Shown here: positions 1 through 10,686 of the stretch, piece by piece
Position numbering within the stretch: the stretch's first letter is position 1
Layout: every line of letters starts with the position of its first letter
Assembly: GCA_905250125.1 (NCBI GenBank)
Contig: CAJNOL010001432.1
Location: forward strand, 1 to 64,000
Length of the DNA: 64,000 bases
Direction of reading: 5' to 3'
From: Rotaria sordida
Lineage: Eukaryota > Rotifera > Eurotatoria > Philodinida > Philodinidae
Notes under the pieces: model-generated
Seen by the model: the letters and a program-made list of their open reading frames with translations, nothing else
The model's database searches: none
Told to the model about the DNA's origin: nothing
Translations under genes and position numbers: made by a program

Positions 1-18
1 ATCAATATTTAAATACCA

Positions 19-240
19 TTATGGCCACTCTACTTTGGTTTGTCGGTGTAATATATCGTGAAGGTCGTAATCACCAATGCAGCAAGGGTCTCGTCGTAAC
101 TTTTCCAAAAATTCTTCGAATGATGTTTCAGCCACGGTAGAAGGTGATTCCGATGTTTTTACAGTTTTCCTTCTAGTAATAGCATCAAGCCTTGTTACCA
201 ACCATATCCAAATTTTAGCAAGCCATTCTCGTGAAGCCAT
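19..240 (-). CDS. Possible exon or short gene at left edge, 73 residues, unknown
   Basis: An open frame starts at an ATG (238-240) and ends at TAA (19-21). It is not AT-saturated: codons such as GCC, CTT, TTG and GAC are common, as in the FEM-1 gene nearby and unlike most other genes here. The N-terminus has a Trp-rich stretch (MASREWLAKIWIWLVTRLD), followed by a charged helical segment with the pair Cys-Cys near residue 53. A GTGATT that could act as a splice donor lies at the CIGD codons, so this may be a first exon continuing past the left edge. I recognise no family. It could be a chance frame. Confidence 0.35.
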   Translation of the reverse strand: MASREWLAKIWIWLVTRLDAITRRKTVKTSESPSTVAETSFEEFLEKLRRDPCCIGDYDLHDILHRQTKVEWP

Positions 241-999
241 TAAGTTCTTTTCAAAATTCCACAGATAGATAGTAATTCTAAAAGTACTTAAAGAATATTG
301 GTTTCGTGTTAGTCTAATTGAAATAATAAATATCTTAGAAAGATAAATGCATATGTGTATTAGTATGACTTAAATAACTTATTGGGGAAAACTAATTTTC
401 ATCCGATTATCAGATAAGATGTTCAAATTCTACTAGTTTCATCTAGATACTGCTTAGACGCAATCGTTAGATTTTATAACATGAATCGATTTTCTCATCA
501 ATATGTATGGATATAGTAATAGGAAAAAATACTGCAAATGATATTAGTGAGACTTAATTAAACATTATTCAAATGTAACTGCAAGCTGAGAAAGCTACGA
601 AGAACTATTGACACTCGATTAGTGAGAAAGTATTCTGATGCTGAACTCATAATACATTCAGCAATATTTGTTATCGAAGGATACAATTCATTAAATCAAC
701 TGTTTTTCTCTATGTAGTAAGAAGCAACAAATATCTTTTTAATGTGCATTATTGTCATGGATAGTTCGATTTGAGATGATTGAAACGATTTTGAAAAGAA
801 TGTTTCCATTTCTTGTTCATTCTTAACGAAACAGAAGTACATAAGTTCAATACGCTATTCTTGGTATGGTATTATTGAAAAATAATGAGTGAGAAATACT
901 GATGCTAATTTCTAAACATTGAAATTTTTCTCGATATCGTGATTGTGAGGCGTCATGTTAACAATTCTGAACTATTCAGATCCATTTTCGAGTTTGTCT

Positions 1000-1970
1000 T
1001 ATTACATAGAGTATTCTTCGCTTATACAATACTACTTTTTTGTTTACTTCCTTTCACTTCCCATAAACAAACAGTAAAAACTATACTTCAACCGAAAATT
1101 GTACCATTGACGAAGTATTGACTCTCTAGAGCAGGGCTTTAAATGTTGAACTTTCGAAGCACAGCGAACATATAATTTTCTTTCTGAATCCTATTTAATT
1201 ACCGAAAGTTATTGATAAGACATGTATGATGCTGCTATAAACAACGAATTAATTTTTCAGCCAAACATATATGAAAGTGATTTTTCTACACTTTCGAACG
1301 TGCATACGACTGGTTCGAAGGACAGCAACAAGTATATGTAATGTTTATAAAATACTGTTTTTTTACTTCCTTTGAAAAAATATGCTTCAATCGAGAAGCG
1401 AACCCATGACCAAATACTGGTTATCCGGACTGGTAGTCAGATTAGTAAGTCACTCAACTACATGGATCATATTCACTCTTGAAGAAAGATATAAATCACT
1501 TTCGTATACACTTACTTGAGAAATTGTTTAGGTATATGTAGCTATATTGTGTCGACGTTAAAAACTTTTAATAATGAATTACCATTCAGAGAGAAACTTT
1601 TATATACGGTAAAGACATATATTCTCTTGTTTGTTGTTTATTTGTTTATCAAAAACTGAAGAAAGTAAAAACTAACATGGTATAAACATTATGTATACTT
1701 CTTTCAGTCTTTTGAATCAATCGTATTCATGTTTGAAAGAGCAGAAAGAAATCATATTCACATACATCTGAGTGAGAAATCGCTTCTTTATACAGAGTTG
1801 CATGGTACGTATCGTATCGACGTTAAAATCCTTCGGTAGTGAAATATTACTCAAATCAACAATTATATGTATATGTATTAAAGCATAGATTTTCTTTTCT
1901 GTTTGGTTATCGAAAGACAAGGGAAGTAAAAACCAGCATTTTATAAATGTTACATATACTGCAATCATTC
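1000..1970. repeat. Cluster of short diverged repeats in both orientations
   Basis: A motif reading GAAGTAAAAA, then about 10 bases, then TATAAA...ATGT-ATAC occurs on the + strand near 1655-1697 and 1925-1960, and reverse-complemented near 1338-1372. The two + copies sit in longer similar segments that both begin around a TCGACGTTAAAA (about 1550 and 1820), a spacing of roughly 270 bases. A second motif (CTTCAA-CGA then ACCATTGAC) occurs at about 1088-1118 and 1386-1412. This looks like nested copies of a short mobile repeat. Confidence 0.45.
1385..1470 (-). repeat. tRNA-like (Pol III box) segment, possible SINE relic
   Basis: Read on the minus strand, TAGTTGAGTGAC resembles a Pol III A box and GGGTTCGCTTCT a B box, about 56 bases apart, which is some 12 more than in an ordinary tRNA. 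The bases between (TAATCTGA ... GGTCATGGGTTCG) are tRNA-like. The ends do not pair into an acceptor stem, so it is not a working tRNA. A weaker copy of the B-box end lies near 1090-1120. Confidence 0.3.
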
Positions 1971-2328
1971 ATTTAAATGCAAGTCAGAAAAAATTGATTA
2001 AGTGTAGCATTTTTTGATGAAGTTCAATGTGTCTTTTGATTATCGTTATACGTTTTGAATCGAAATCGATCTTTTTTCTTTTTTTATCAATTAAAATGAA
2101 CTTTTTAAGTTTTGATCGATTTCTGATGTAGTTTCATTATCTCAATTTAAAACAATTTATATAAGAGTTTAAACTTTACTTCATTGATGTGGCTCTATCT
2201 TCGTGATAACTTCATCGTTTCTGAATGGAAGAAATCAACGAAAATCATAAAGAATTAGAGTGAAGCGTTCATACGTCCATAAAAGTACTTATCTTAGATA
2301 TGTATGATTAAATTCGATTGACAAATAA

Positions 2329-2415
2329 GGATGTGGGTGTGAGTGTGTGTGTGAGAAATGTACAGCGTCCACATGTGACATCTCACACGCCACACCCATA
2401 TCCACACTTACATCC
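2329..2415. repeat. GT-rich/AC-rich fold-back motif, copy 1
   Basis: The left arm is GT-rich (GGATGTGGGTGTGAGTGTG) and the right arm is AC-rich (CACACCCATATCC then ACATCC). Together they form an imperfect hairpin about 87 bases long. The arms contain TGTGGG, which as I recall is the telomere unit reported for the bdelloid Adineta vaga. The motif lies about 270 bases before the FEM-1 start codon. Three more copies are in the window. Confidence 0.6.
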
Positions 2416-2683
2416 AAGAATTGTTTCGATCGATGAAGAATATTAATCATCAATTTTTAGAGTGTAAAAGAAAATTTTCCTTCGTAGACAAAAGCTGGAA
2501 TAAACCAACTTGTGTTTCTGTTTGCTTCGATTTGTTGTTCTACTTCATGCACGTTTGATGAATCATTGTGTATATGCCGTCATCCATCGGATGAAGTTGC
2601 GTAATTTCATTCCTTTCATTGGTAAAAACTTAGTTTGACCTTATGCTTCACACGCGACATTCATTGCATCACCTTCAAACACT

Positions 2684-5608
2684 ATGAGTTACTTATCATA
2701 CGACAAAGACATTTTCTTTATTCCTGACGAACTCTACGAAGTGATTCGACGAAATGAACCGGCTGAGCTTCGTACTTGTCTGATACAAATGTCCTACATT
2801 AGATTGGCTCTGCAAGTGGTAGAATTACGATATGAAGGGCATGTAAGTATACTCATGCTTGCTGCTCTTTACGGATCCGAAGATTTCGTACGTGGATTAC
2901 TTTCTTGGGATTCAAGCCCAAAACAAGTGGAACTTCGAGGAAATGTATACAACATCAATGGAGATTTAATCAATAACGTCACTGCATTATGGTGTGCTTT
3001 AGATCAAGGACATTATGGCGTGGCATCTATTTTGATCAATGAAGGCAAGGCCGATATATACTGTGGTCCGAATCATTCACTGTTCGATTATTTCATTGAG
3101 ACTGGACGACTCGATGTTATACAATTTTTAGTTGAGAATGATTATGCCACGACGAAAAGACAAAAAATAACTAATGACTCTCATTATCTTTATCTTGACT
3201 TGGCTGCTAGTTTAGGTCACACAGATATTGTAATTTATTTTCTTTTAAAAGGCGATGAAGAAGACATCAGACAAAGTATCGGTGTGAGCAGTGCCTTACA
3301 TCGAGCTGCTGAAAACGGCCATTATGATTGTGTACGAGTTTTATGCAATGCTGGTCTTTCTCCAAAAACAAAAAATTCAAATGGAAAAACAGTATTGAGA
3401 TTGGCAGCTGAAAATAATCACTCGAGTATCGTTGATTTTTTATTGGGATACAATAATGATGAGGCCAGTTTCAATGAGCTCGAATTATTAGCTTCTTCAT
3501 ATATGATCTCAGTTTGGCATTTCGACGAGCGTGAACCATCCGATCGAATGCGTACTTTATTAAAACAGTCACTCATAAAGCGTGTCTTGCTGAATATCCC
3601 AAAAGAAGTTGCGCAACCGATTTCAGCCTATGAATTCCAGCAAGAATGTCAATCGATCGATGAATTTGATCAGATTCAACATAATGTTGATCGATTGTAT
3701 CTTGAGGCATTACTCATTCGAGAACGTATTCTTTTACCAGAAAAGGAAGAAACATTCTTTTCACCATTATATCAACGAGGATTCGTACTTGTTGAGCGAG
3801 GTGAATTCTATCAATGCTTCAACCTGTGGTTTCACATTTTTCAATTGTATCAACGAATGGAATTGGAAACTAATCTTCAAAGTTTCGTTTGGCTTTTCTG
3901 TCGAATGCTCGCTGCTGGAATACCCATTCCTGTTGATCAATTCTTAGCAATATGTTATCTCACCTTCCAATCATCACAACAGAAGTTCACAAACGAAAGT
4001 CTAGCAACAGCTTTATGTCTCGTAGCAATTGCAACAAAGGTAACGTAGAACTTATATGTCTCTGACAAGATCCTTAGGATCTTTCTATCATATTCAAGTC
4101 TATTGTTTAGTTATGAGGGGGAAAAACCGGTTTTGGATGTTTTTTCGAATAGAAAAACAATTTATCAGATGAACGGACTCTGTCGCAGTACTTCATCGAT
4201 TAGTAGTGATTTTCTATTGCTCTTTTTTACTATGTTTTTGATCAATATTAACTATCGACTACTACCCGTTACATTATTCAAGAATGGTTCTGTAAATTGA
4301 TCGATCGTTCTGGCAATTGTTATCGATTTTGAAAATAGGAATACAATATTATTATTTGAGTTATACCAGGGTTCGTAAAAAAAACAAATGACTGTAAATA
4401 ATACAGTAAGACAAGTAATTTTATCGAGAAAAGTTTCTGTCTGAATGGTTTATGTATCGGAATCAACTGATGACAGAGATCAAAATTCAAAACAGCAAGA
4501 GACAAAACTTTTCTTGTGTTCATTGACCAGCATAAAAGTCATTACTTTCTATTTCGTGGGAAAACCAAGAAAGACAATGAATTCACAATATCCATTACCA
4601 TACTTTCCGTATGTAATTGTTTGGACTGCAGATGCTGTTTCCAAATCACATACAAACCTGCATTATCTCGTTTAGACTATTCATGATTACAGAATGACTC
4701 ATCATTTTGCTTTTTTTTGTTAACAGCTCCTAGAACAAGACATTATTGATAGTGCCGAGCGTCATTCAATTTCTCAGTGGATTCAATATCTATGTCGTGA
4801 ACAACCGATCACAGAAGACAGTGATCAAACACTGCTCCATCTGAGTGTCAGCGATCAAACGTATAGATATATCAATTTCAAAATGGAGGACATTCAATCC
4901 ATTCTTATGTAAGTCATTGACAAGAACAAGTTAGAGAGATTATTACATGCATTAGCAGATGTAACTAGAATGTTTCTGCCTAATCTAGCGAAAGTTTCGT
5001 TATCTGTAGGAGAGATAAGAAAATAATTCCGACCATTTGTCTAACATCGATGAACACAGTTGGTCTTCAAAAAACGAGTTAGATGAATTTTCTTATATCA
5101 TCTGTCTGAACCACCTATCTATCAGTCTTTAGATTTCACCGTATTTAACACTTGTTTATTTAGTTTTCCCAATACGCAAGCAACTCGGCTCCTTCTACAT
5201 TACGGACGTCGATGGATTGATTTGGATGCTGTGGATCGAATTCAAGGAGATACAGCTCTACATCGAATCGCTAGGAGCGTTACTGGTGTGAATTCAATAA
5301 CGATCATCGAGCTTCTGATCAATGCCGGAGCTCATATCGACTGTGTCAATAACTATGACGAAACGCCAGCTGATGCAGCCATGATGGTTGAAATTCGTTC
5401 TCTATTACAATCAAAACAAAGACCATCACGGCTCAAATGCCTCTGCGCACGTCTCATTGCCAATCAACAACTCAATTACGATTTCGTGTGGCCTGATCAC
5501 ACAGCCTTGAATCGATTCGTTGTCTTGCATGGAGATCTGTCAAGAAAACATGTCGTGTCCGATGAATGTAACTCAATAGAGGATTGGGACTATTTTGACT
5601 ATGATTAG
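2684..5608 (+). CDS. fem1: FEM-1-like ankyrin-repeat substrate receptor of CUL2 E3 ligase
   Basis: Three exons: 2684-4039, 4727-4908, 5164-5608 (phases 0 and 2, GT-AG), giving 660 residues; human FEM1 proteins are about 620-670. N-terminal ankyrin repeats (about residues 45-270) include INNVTALWCALDQGHY and VSSALHRAAENGHYDCVRVL. A central FEM-1 helical region follows, with ISAYEFQQECQSIDEF and LYLEALLIRERILLPEK (human LHMEGLIVRERILGP). Exon 3 has two more ankyrin repeats and a VHL box at about 603-635 starting LKCLCARLIANQQLNYDF (family LKCLAARA...INY). FEM1 proteins use the VHL box to bind Elongin B/C-CUL2 and the ankyrin groove to read C-terminal degrons. The introns (687 and 255 bp) are long for this window, and codon use is less AT-biased than in most neighbours. 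It could be FEM1A, B or C; I cannot say which. Confidence 0.93.
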
Positions 5609-5894
5609 CTGAACAGTTTTTTGTTTTATGATATCTTAGTCAAATACAAGAAAAAACATAATCAAGAGGCATCTCTCATCTCATTGATTTTTCATTGGCT
5701 CAATCGAACTTAATGTAGACTACGCACCGTATTATCAATCGATATTTCTATTCGAACCGATTGGATTCGTCCAAGTTGTTGTTCGGTCCGTTCCAATCGT
5801 TTTCAGAACTCTAGTCTACAGACAACATAGCTTCCATTGCTTCATTAACTTTAGATAATTAGATCACTATTTCCTCACAGGTCCTACATGGTTT

Positions 5895-5964
5895 GGATGT
5901 GGATGCTGGTGGGAATAAATAGGAAGTCCCGCGCACACACATCCACACTCTACACCCACGCCCA
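5895..5964. repeat. GT-rich/AC-rich fold-back motif, copy 2
   Basis: GGATGTGGATGCTGGTGGG is followed, after a short spacer, by CACACATCCACACTCTACA and CCCACGCCCA. The architecture is the same as copy 1: G-rich arm left, C-rich arm right. It starts about 286 bases after the FEM-1 stop codon, so the gene is bracketed by two members. Confidence 0.55.
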
Positions 5965-7233
5965 TGTCGTTACAGACTAATTAGAAATATAAACAGTATT
6001 GGGTTCTATAAATTAACGCTAGGAGGAGGAAACAATGGCAATGAAAGTGTTGAAATCTCTCATTCACAACTCATTGAATTCTTTCTTATATATGAATACT
6101 TCTGTACCTTCAGCTATTCATAGTTTTCCGTTTGGTATATGAAAACAAACATTTGAATCGATCAGTATCACAGAACACTTTGTTTTCACTTTGCTGTATA
6201 GAGTATATAAAATGAGTTCGACAATGAGAAACAACTAGAACACACGTATCATTAAATGTTCAACTCATTTAATTGACTTTATTGATAATTAGAAATTGAC
6301 ATGTAACTTTTCCTTCGTGATTTATTTTTAGAAATAAAAATTGCTTATAAAAGATACAGATGTGACAACTATGAAGACAATAGAAGTATCATTATTCATT
6401 CATTCAGAATTTGAGCAAATTTTTATAAAGATATCAGTAAAAGATTCGTAAATTAATATTCTTTTATTTCAAAGTCGAACTACACATAACTGATCAAAAT
6501 TTTAATTATATTATAGATCATTTGATCTATTGCAATATATGAAACTTATTCAAATACGTTAACAATTTCAAGAATCTCCAGAAATTTTTTATCGATCGTC
6601 ATGTCAAAATAAGTTTGATCTCATAGCAAATGGTTTATATCTTAATAAATATCACTTCAAAAGATAATAAAATATAGTTCACCTGATAATGAGGAAATGA
6701 AGATTCATCAAATGAAATAATCGTTAATTGATCTTAAATGTCAATAGTCAGATGGCATGGAGTAAGAGATACATTTAAGATTATTAATAAAAAAAAAAGC
6801 AAAGAATAGTCATAAAATATTAAGTACGTTTATTATTTTGATGGTTGAACAGCGAGAATACTCTTTTCAATGACGTATCGAAAGGTAAATTCATTTTTAG
6901 TTTTGATACCAAACTATTAGTTTTTTTCTGCTAAGTTGCTGCGATCCGACATAGTTTGAACAAATAATCCCAAAGAATCGAGTTCATGGATAATTTCTGA
7001 AAATGATATCTAACGCTCTGGTAAACATATAAAAACTGATATAGTTACATATAGAGTATTTGATATGCTACATTCTCATGCATAGTTTATTAAAACTTAG
7101 TTCGTGGAGCGAAAAATACGTGAGAAGTATTGATTCTTCAACCTACAAGAATTTTTACTAGTGTCTAATTTCTGACTTTTTTTCATTGGCAGATTGGCTC
7201 TAGAAAAATATGATTAATGAGATGCATGAATCC

Positions 7234-7291
7234 GATGGGTGTGGACGACCTTTTCAGTCACACTCACACCTACACGTACTCTACACCCACG
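7234..7291. repeat. GT-rich/AC-rich fold-back motif, copy 3
   Basis: A short left arm GATGGGTGTGG is followed by a longer AC-rich arm (CACACTCACACCTACACG, then CTACACCCAC). It has the same left-G, right-C polarity as the other copies. Confidence 0.5.
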
Positions 7292-7679
7292 TTTATAAAA
7301 CGTAGCTTTGACATACGATCGAAATACCAAAAAAGTACGGAATTTTTCGCTTTTTTCATTCTGACTCGTCCTGTTTACTTGTGAAGGTGATGCTGCTTTA
7401 GCATGAAAAATTATGATAATCGTCATTTGACGCTCTGTTCAAAGAAATACAAAAAGTTGTGCACACGGACTCTCCGGAAGACATATGGAGATGCAAAGAG
7501 AAATCGTTTAGATTTCAGAAAAAACCGTAGCGCCATTGTAATCTTCATGGATAAACCATATGTATCGAAACTTTCAGAATTTTTAATTAATCTCGTGAAC
7601 TAGAAGAACAAAGATTTATTTTCCTTCAATCATATATTATTTAGTATGAAGCCAGTTTTGTAATGCTCCGGAAAGCGCG

Positions 7680-7728
7680 GGTATGGCAGAAAGCGAGACC
7701 GAATCCTCATGCCATCTACAACCATACC
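7680..7728. repeat. 49-base hairpin in a GC-richer island
   Basis: GGTATGG (7680-7686) pairs exactly with CCATACC (7722-7728), and the interior has a second pairing ATGGCA / TGCCAT. It stands out from the flanks by base content. On the minus strand it contains GGATTCGGTCTC, which is B-box-like, but it is too short for a tRNA. Function unknown. Confidence 0.35.
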
Positions 7729-10226
7729 TTTTTCAAAGCCCACTTTATATTTATTTTAGAAAATATTAATTTTGTATGATAAAAAAAAATTTGTTATTTC
7801 AGAAAAATATATAGATGATTATTTGAACTAATAAATTATTGAAAAGAAAAAAAAAAAAAGAAAAGCAGAACAGCCATCGATAAAACTATCGAACATTAAA
7901 GTTATTATCACTTCTAAAGCATTGATCTACACTTAAATTTAACATACTATCTCTAGTGATGTGTAAGGTCAATGTGAATTATATCATATAATGCACATAT
8001 AGGATAGTATTTAATATATATATAAAAAATAGATGTTCGGATACACTCAATTTATCGCAGTGATGTGTTAAAAGAAAATTGAAACGTATAATTAGAATGT
8101 ATAAGAAAAGTGAACAATACAGAACATTATACGGCTATACTTTTTAATTAGAGATTGAATGAATATAGTTGTGCTATTTGTATTTATCCAAACATTTATA
8201 ATGATTCGTTTCGCTTGCAAATTTTTCATTTAAAAATTTGTTATTTTTTCATAATCTACGATCTTCATTAAAATTAATTTAATTTTGTTATTGTTGTTTT
8301 TCGTTTTAAAGAAAAAAAAAACATTTCATAACATTATATTTTCACTTTTTAATTTTTAAGATAATCAATTGTCTTTCTTCTCATCTTATATCAAGCAAAA
8401 CAATTCAATGTAAAAGAATTGAAAGCACTAAAAAAAAAAAAACAAAAATTTCGTCTATGTCTATACAAATATTTTCATAAACATAAATTGAATGATGACC
8501 TTTTCAATATTCACATTCAAGTAGGCAACCATATAAACATAAGAAAAATCTCATCTTTCATTGAACAATAAAATAAATTTCATTTGTCAATTCCATATAA
8601 TTCAAGTATTCACACAGGGGGGAAAACTATTGATTGGAGTTCGAAAATAATATGTAGGAAGAGATCAGCCATCATTTTAAGTCGAAAAGAAGGTATACAA
8701 TATAAGAACATCATATTTTTGAACAGAGTTGACGAGGGAACATTCCCGAATGCTCCATCGAGACTCTATATTCAGGTGAGAGACCATAGTGAGTAGTATA
8801 AAAGCGTAAGAAAGTTCGGTTGTCGCAACTCTTTGTTCATGAGATATTGAATTTTTAAGAGAAAGTTCGAGTAAATCGAATTTTAAATTTCGACTTGGAA
8901 AAAGATAATCATTCTTCTTATACTTAAATCAGTGAAATTTTTACAATGAGTTAATATCATCGAAAGCTTCATTAGTCTCGATCAAAAAAGCCATTGGACA
9001 CTTCAGGACGTTCTCCCTCTCTCTTCAGCCATCATCGTGTTCCGTCAGTAAAGAAAATATGTTTTGATGACCAAAATTGTCCAACATAGAAATGATTACC
9101 CCGAGGTTGTGGATCTGTTCCCCTCCAACTGGGAGGGGAAGGAGACTTAAATCAAAAAACGAAAATTTATAACACACCGTTTGCTTCTCGCTAACAGAAT
9201 GTGAAATAAAAAAAAGCAAACAATGCTTACTCATTTCGTACGAATGATCAATTTCACTTTCGACAGTTTTAATGATATGTTCCAAGTGAAAATAATAGTA
9301 TATGATGACAATGATTATTATCATATGAATAGTATATACTATATACAAACGATGGGAAAAATAAGTAAGAAAAAAAAAAGGTTATTATAATTTCTTTGTA
9401 GTAAAGTGTTATAAAAATTCATTGAATATAAATATATGGATTTGTTTCGTTTCTCACACGAGATTTTCCTTTTTTTTTTTTGAAACGATCAAAGAATGTG
9501 TCAACATATTGTTTGATTGATCATCAATCTAAGACAAGATCTGAATGATATATATAAGGTGACAATCATCACTTTGTCCTTGTGTAACAGTCGGATTGTT
9601 CAAAGTCTATTGTTTTTTTCTTTCTTTCTCTCTATTCTAACATACGTTCGTAATCAAATTAGAATGGAGGAAAAAAATTCTTAACACATCAAACAAAAAT
9701 AAGAATATATCTGCTTGTTGAACTTTCATATATTTATTGATTCACCTTTGGTCAACAATATATATATATATATATAGCTCTTCCTTACTATGTCAACATC
9801 ATTTAAATACAATTGTATCTATTTAACATAAACAAATATCGACAAATTTTAAATTAACGAAACAATAACATTTAAATCGGATAGTTTTCATTTTTTGTTA
9901 AAAAATGAAAATGAAAAGTTGCCTCAAGATAAAGCGAAACAATTCTCTTTTAATAAGTGATTGTCTAAGACCAGGTGTGTAGATGATATTATCTAATCGA
10001 AATGTTTTTTTGTCCTATAAGATTGATTATCGTTTTCCGTTCCGCCTATTTCTCTCTTCCATTTCATTACACCTGTACGATTATGTCATAGAAGTATTAT
10101 TGAAGAACTCTATTGAAAAACAAAACAAAAAAAAAAAAAAAAAATTTATATATACATAAATGTGTACTGAATAAATAGACTTTAGTCAATGACAGTGATC
10201 AAATTTCGAATGAACGTGTAAAATGA

Positions 10227-10686
10227 TCAGTCTGTATTTGAAATATCTTGTAGTAATGATGAATCAGTTGACATATCGGATAATGATGTTCGAGAAGTAA
10301 ATGGAACTAAATACACACAAAAAAAAAAAAAGAAATATTAGTTTATGTATACGTGTAAACATATATATAGGTTTAAATGTGGGAGGAGGATTACCGTCTC
10401 TCCTCATTTTTTTGCGTCATTTTCAAGCTATTATCGAAAGTATGTTAAATAGAAGTTTCTTTTTTTTATTGTTTTGTTCTTTACCTGATAGAGATGTATC
10501 CGTTTGAAATCGATCAATTAATTGATTTTCTAATTGACGAATATAACGAATTGTTTCTAAGACAATTTCAATTGGTGTTGATGTTGGTTTTTGTTTTAAT
10601 GTTGGTAAAATTGATTTTAATTTTTTTAATTCAACTTTTGTTAAATCTGTTTTAGTTTTTTTAGTTGATGATGAATTTCGAGTCAT
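10227..10686 (-). CDS. Id/extramacrochaetae-like helix-loop-helix protein without basic region
   Basis: Two exons on the minus strand: 10485-10686 and 10227-10306 (phase 1 junction, GT-AG), giving 93 residues. Helix 1 is at about residues 15-30 (LTKVELKKLKSILPTL), the loop at 31-37, and helix 2 at 38-58 (TPIEIVLETIRYIRQLENQL). The segment before helix 1 is Ser/Thr/Lys-rich and lacks the E-x-x-R DNA-contact motif of bHLH factors. By that logic it would dimerise with bHLH proteins and block DNA binding, as Id and emc do. The C-terminal tail is Ser/Asp-rich (SLSDMSTDSSLLQDISNTD). The protein is shorter than vertebrate Id proteins (about 120-170). A degenerate bHLH factor is the alternative. Confidence 0.72.

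Larger units (their letters stand above)
241..2328. other. Non-coding stretch, left flank
   Basis: No frame here looks coding. The stretch holds the short repeat cluster annotated separately and A/T-rich DNA. The last few hundred bases probably include the upstream region of the FEM-1-like gene. Confidence 0.5.
5609..10226. other. Long non-coding interval between FEM-1 and HLH gene
   Basis: AT-rich DNA with A/T runs and a (TA)n tract near 9760-9778. It also holds two GT-rich fold-backs and the hairpin at 7680, listed separately. The short frames here have no recognisable protein character. Confidence 0.5.

Noticed and set aside
7403-8796. Two + strand frames of 66 and 70 codons
   Set aside because: Short, isolated, without recognisable motifs or splice partners. 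They could be relics, but nothing supports it.
9025-9348. 107-codon minus-strand frame
   Set aside because: It has a hydrophobic end from AT-rich DNA and no homology or splice support.
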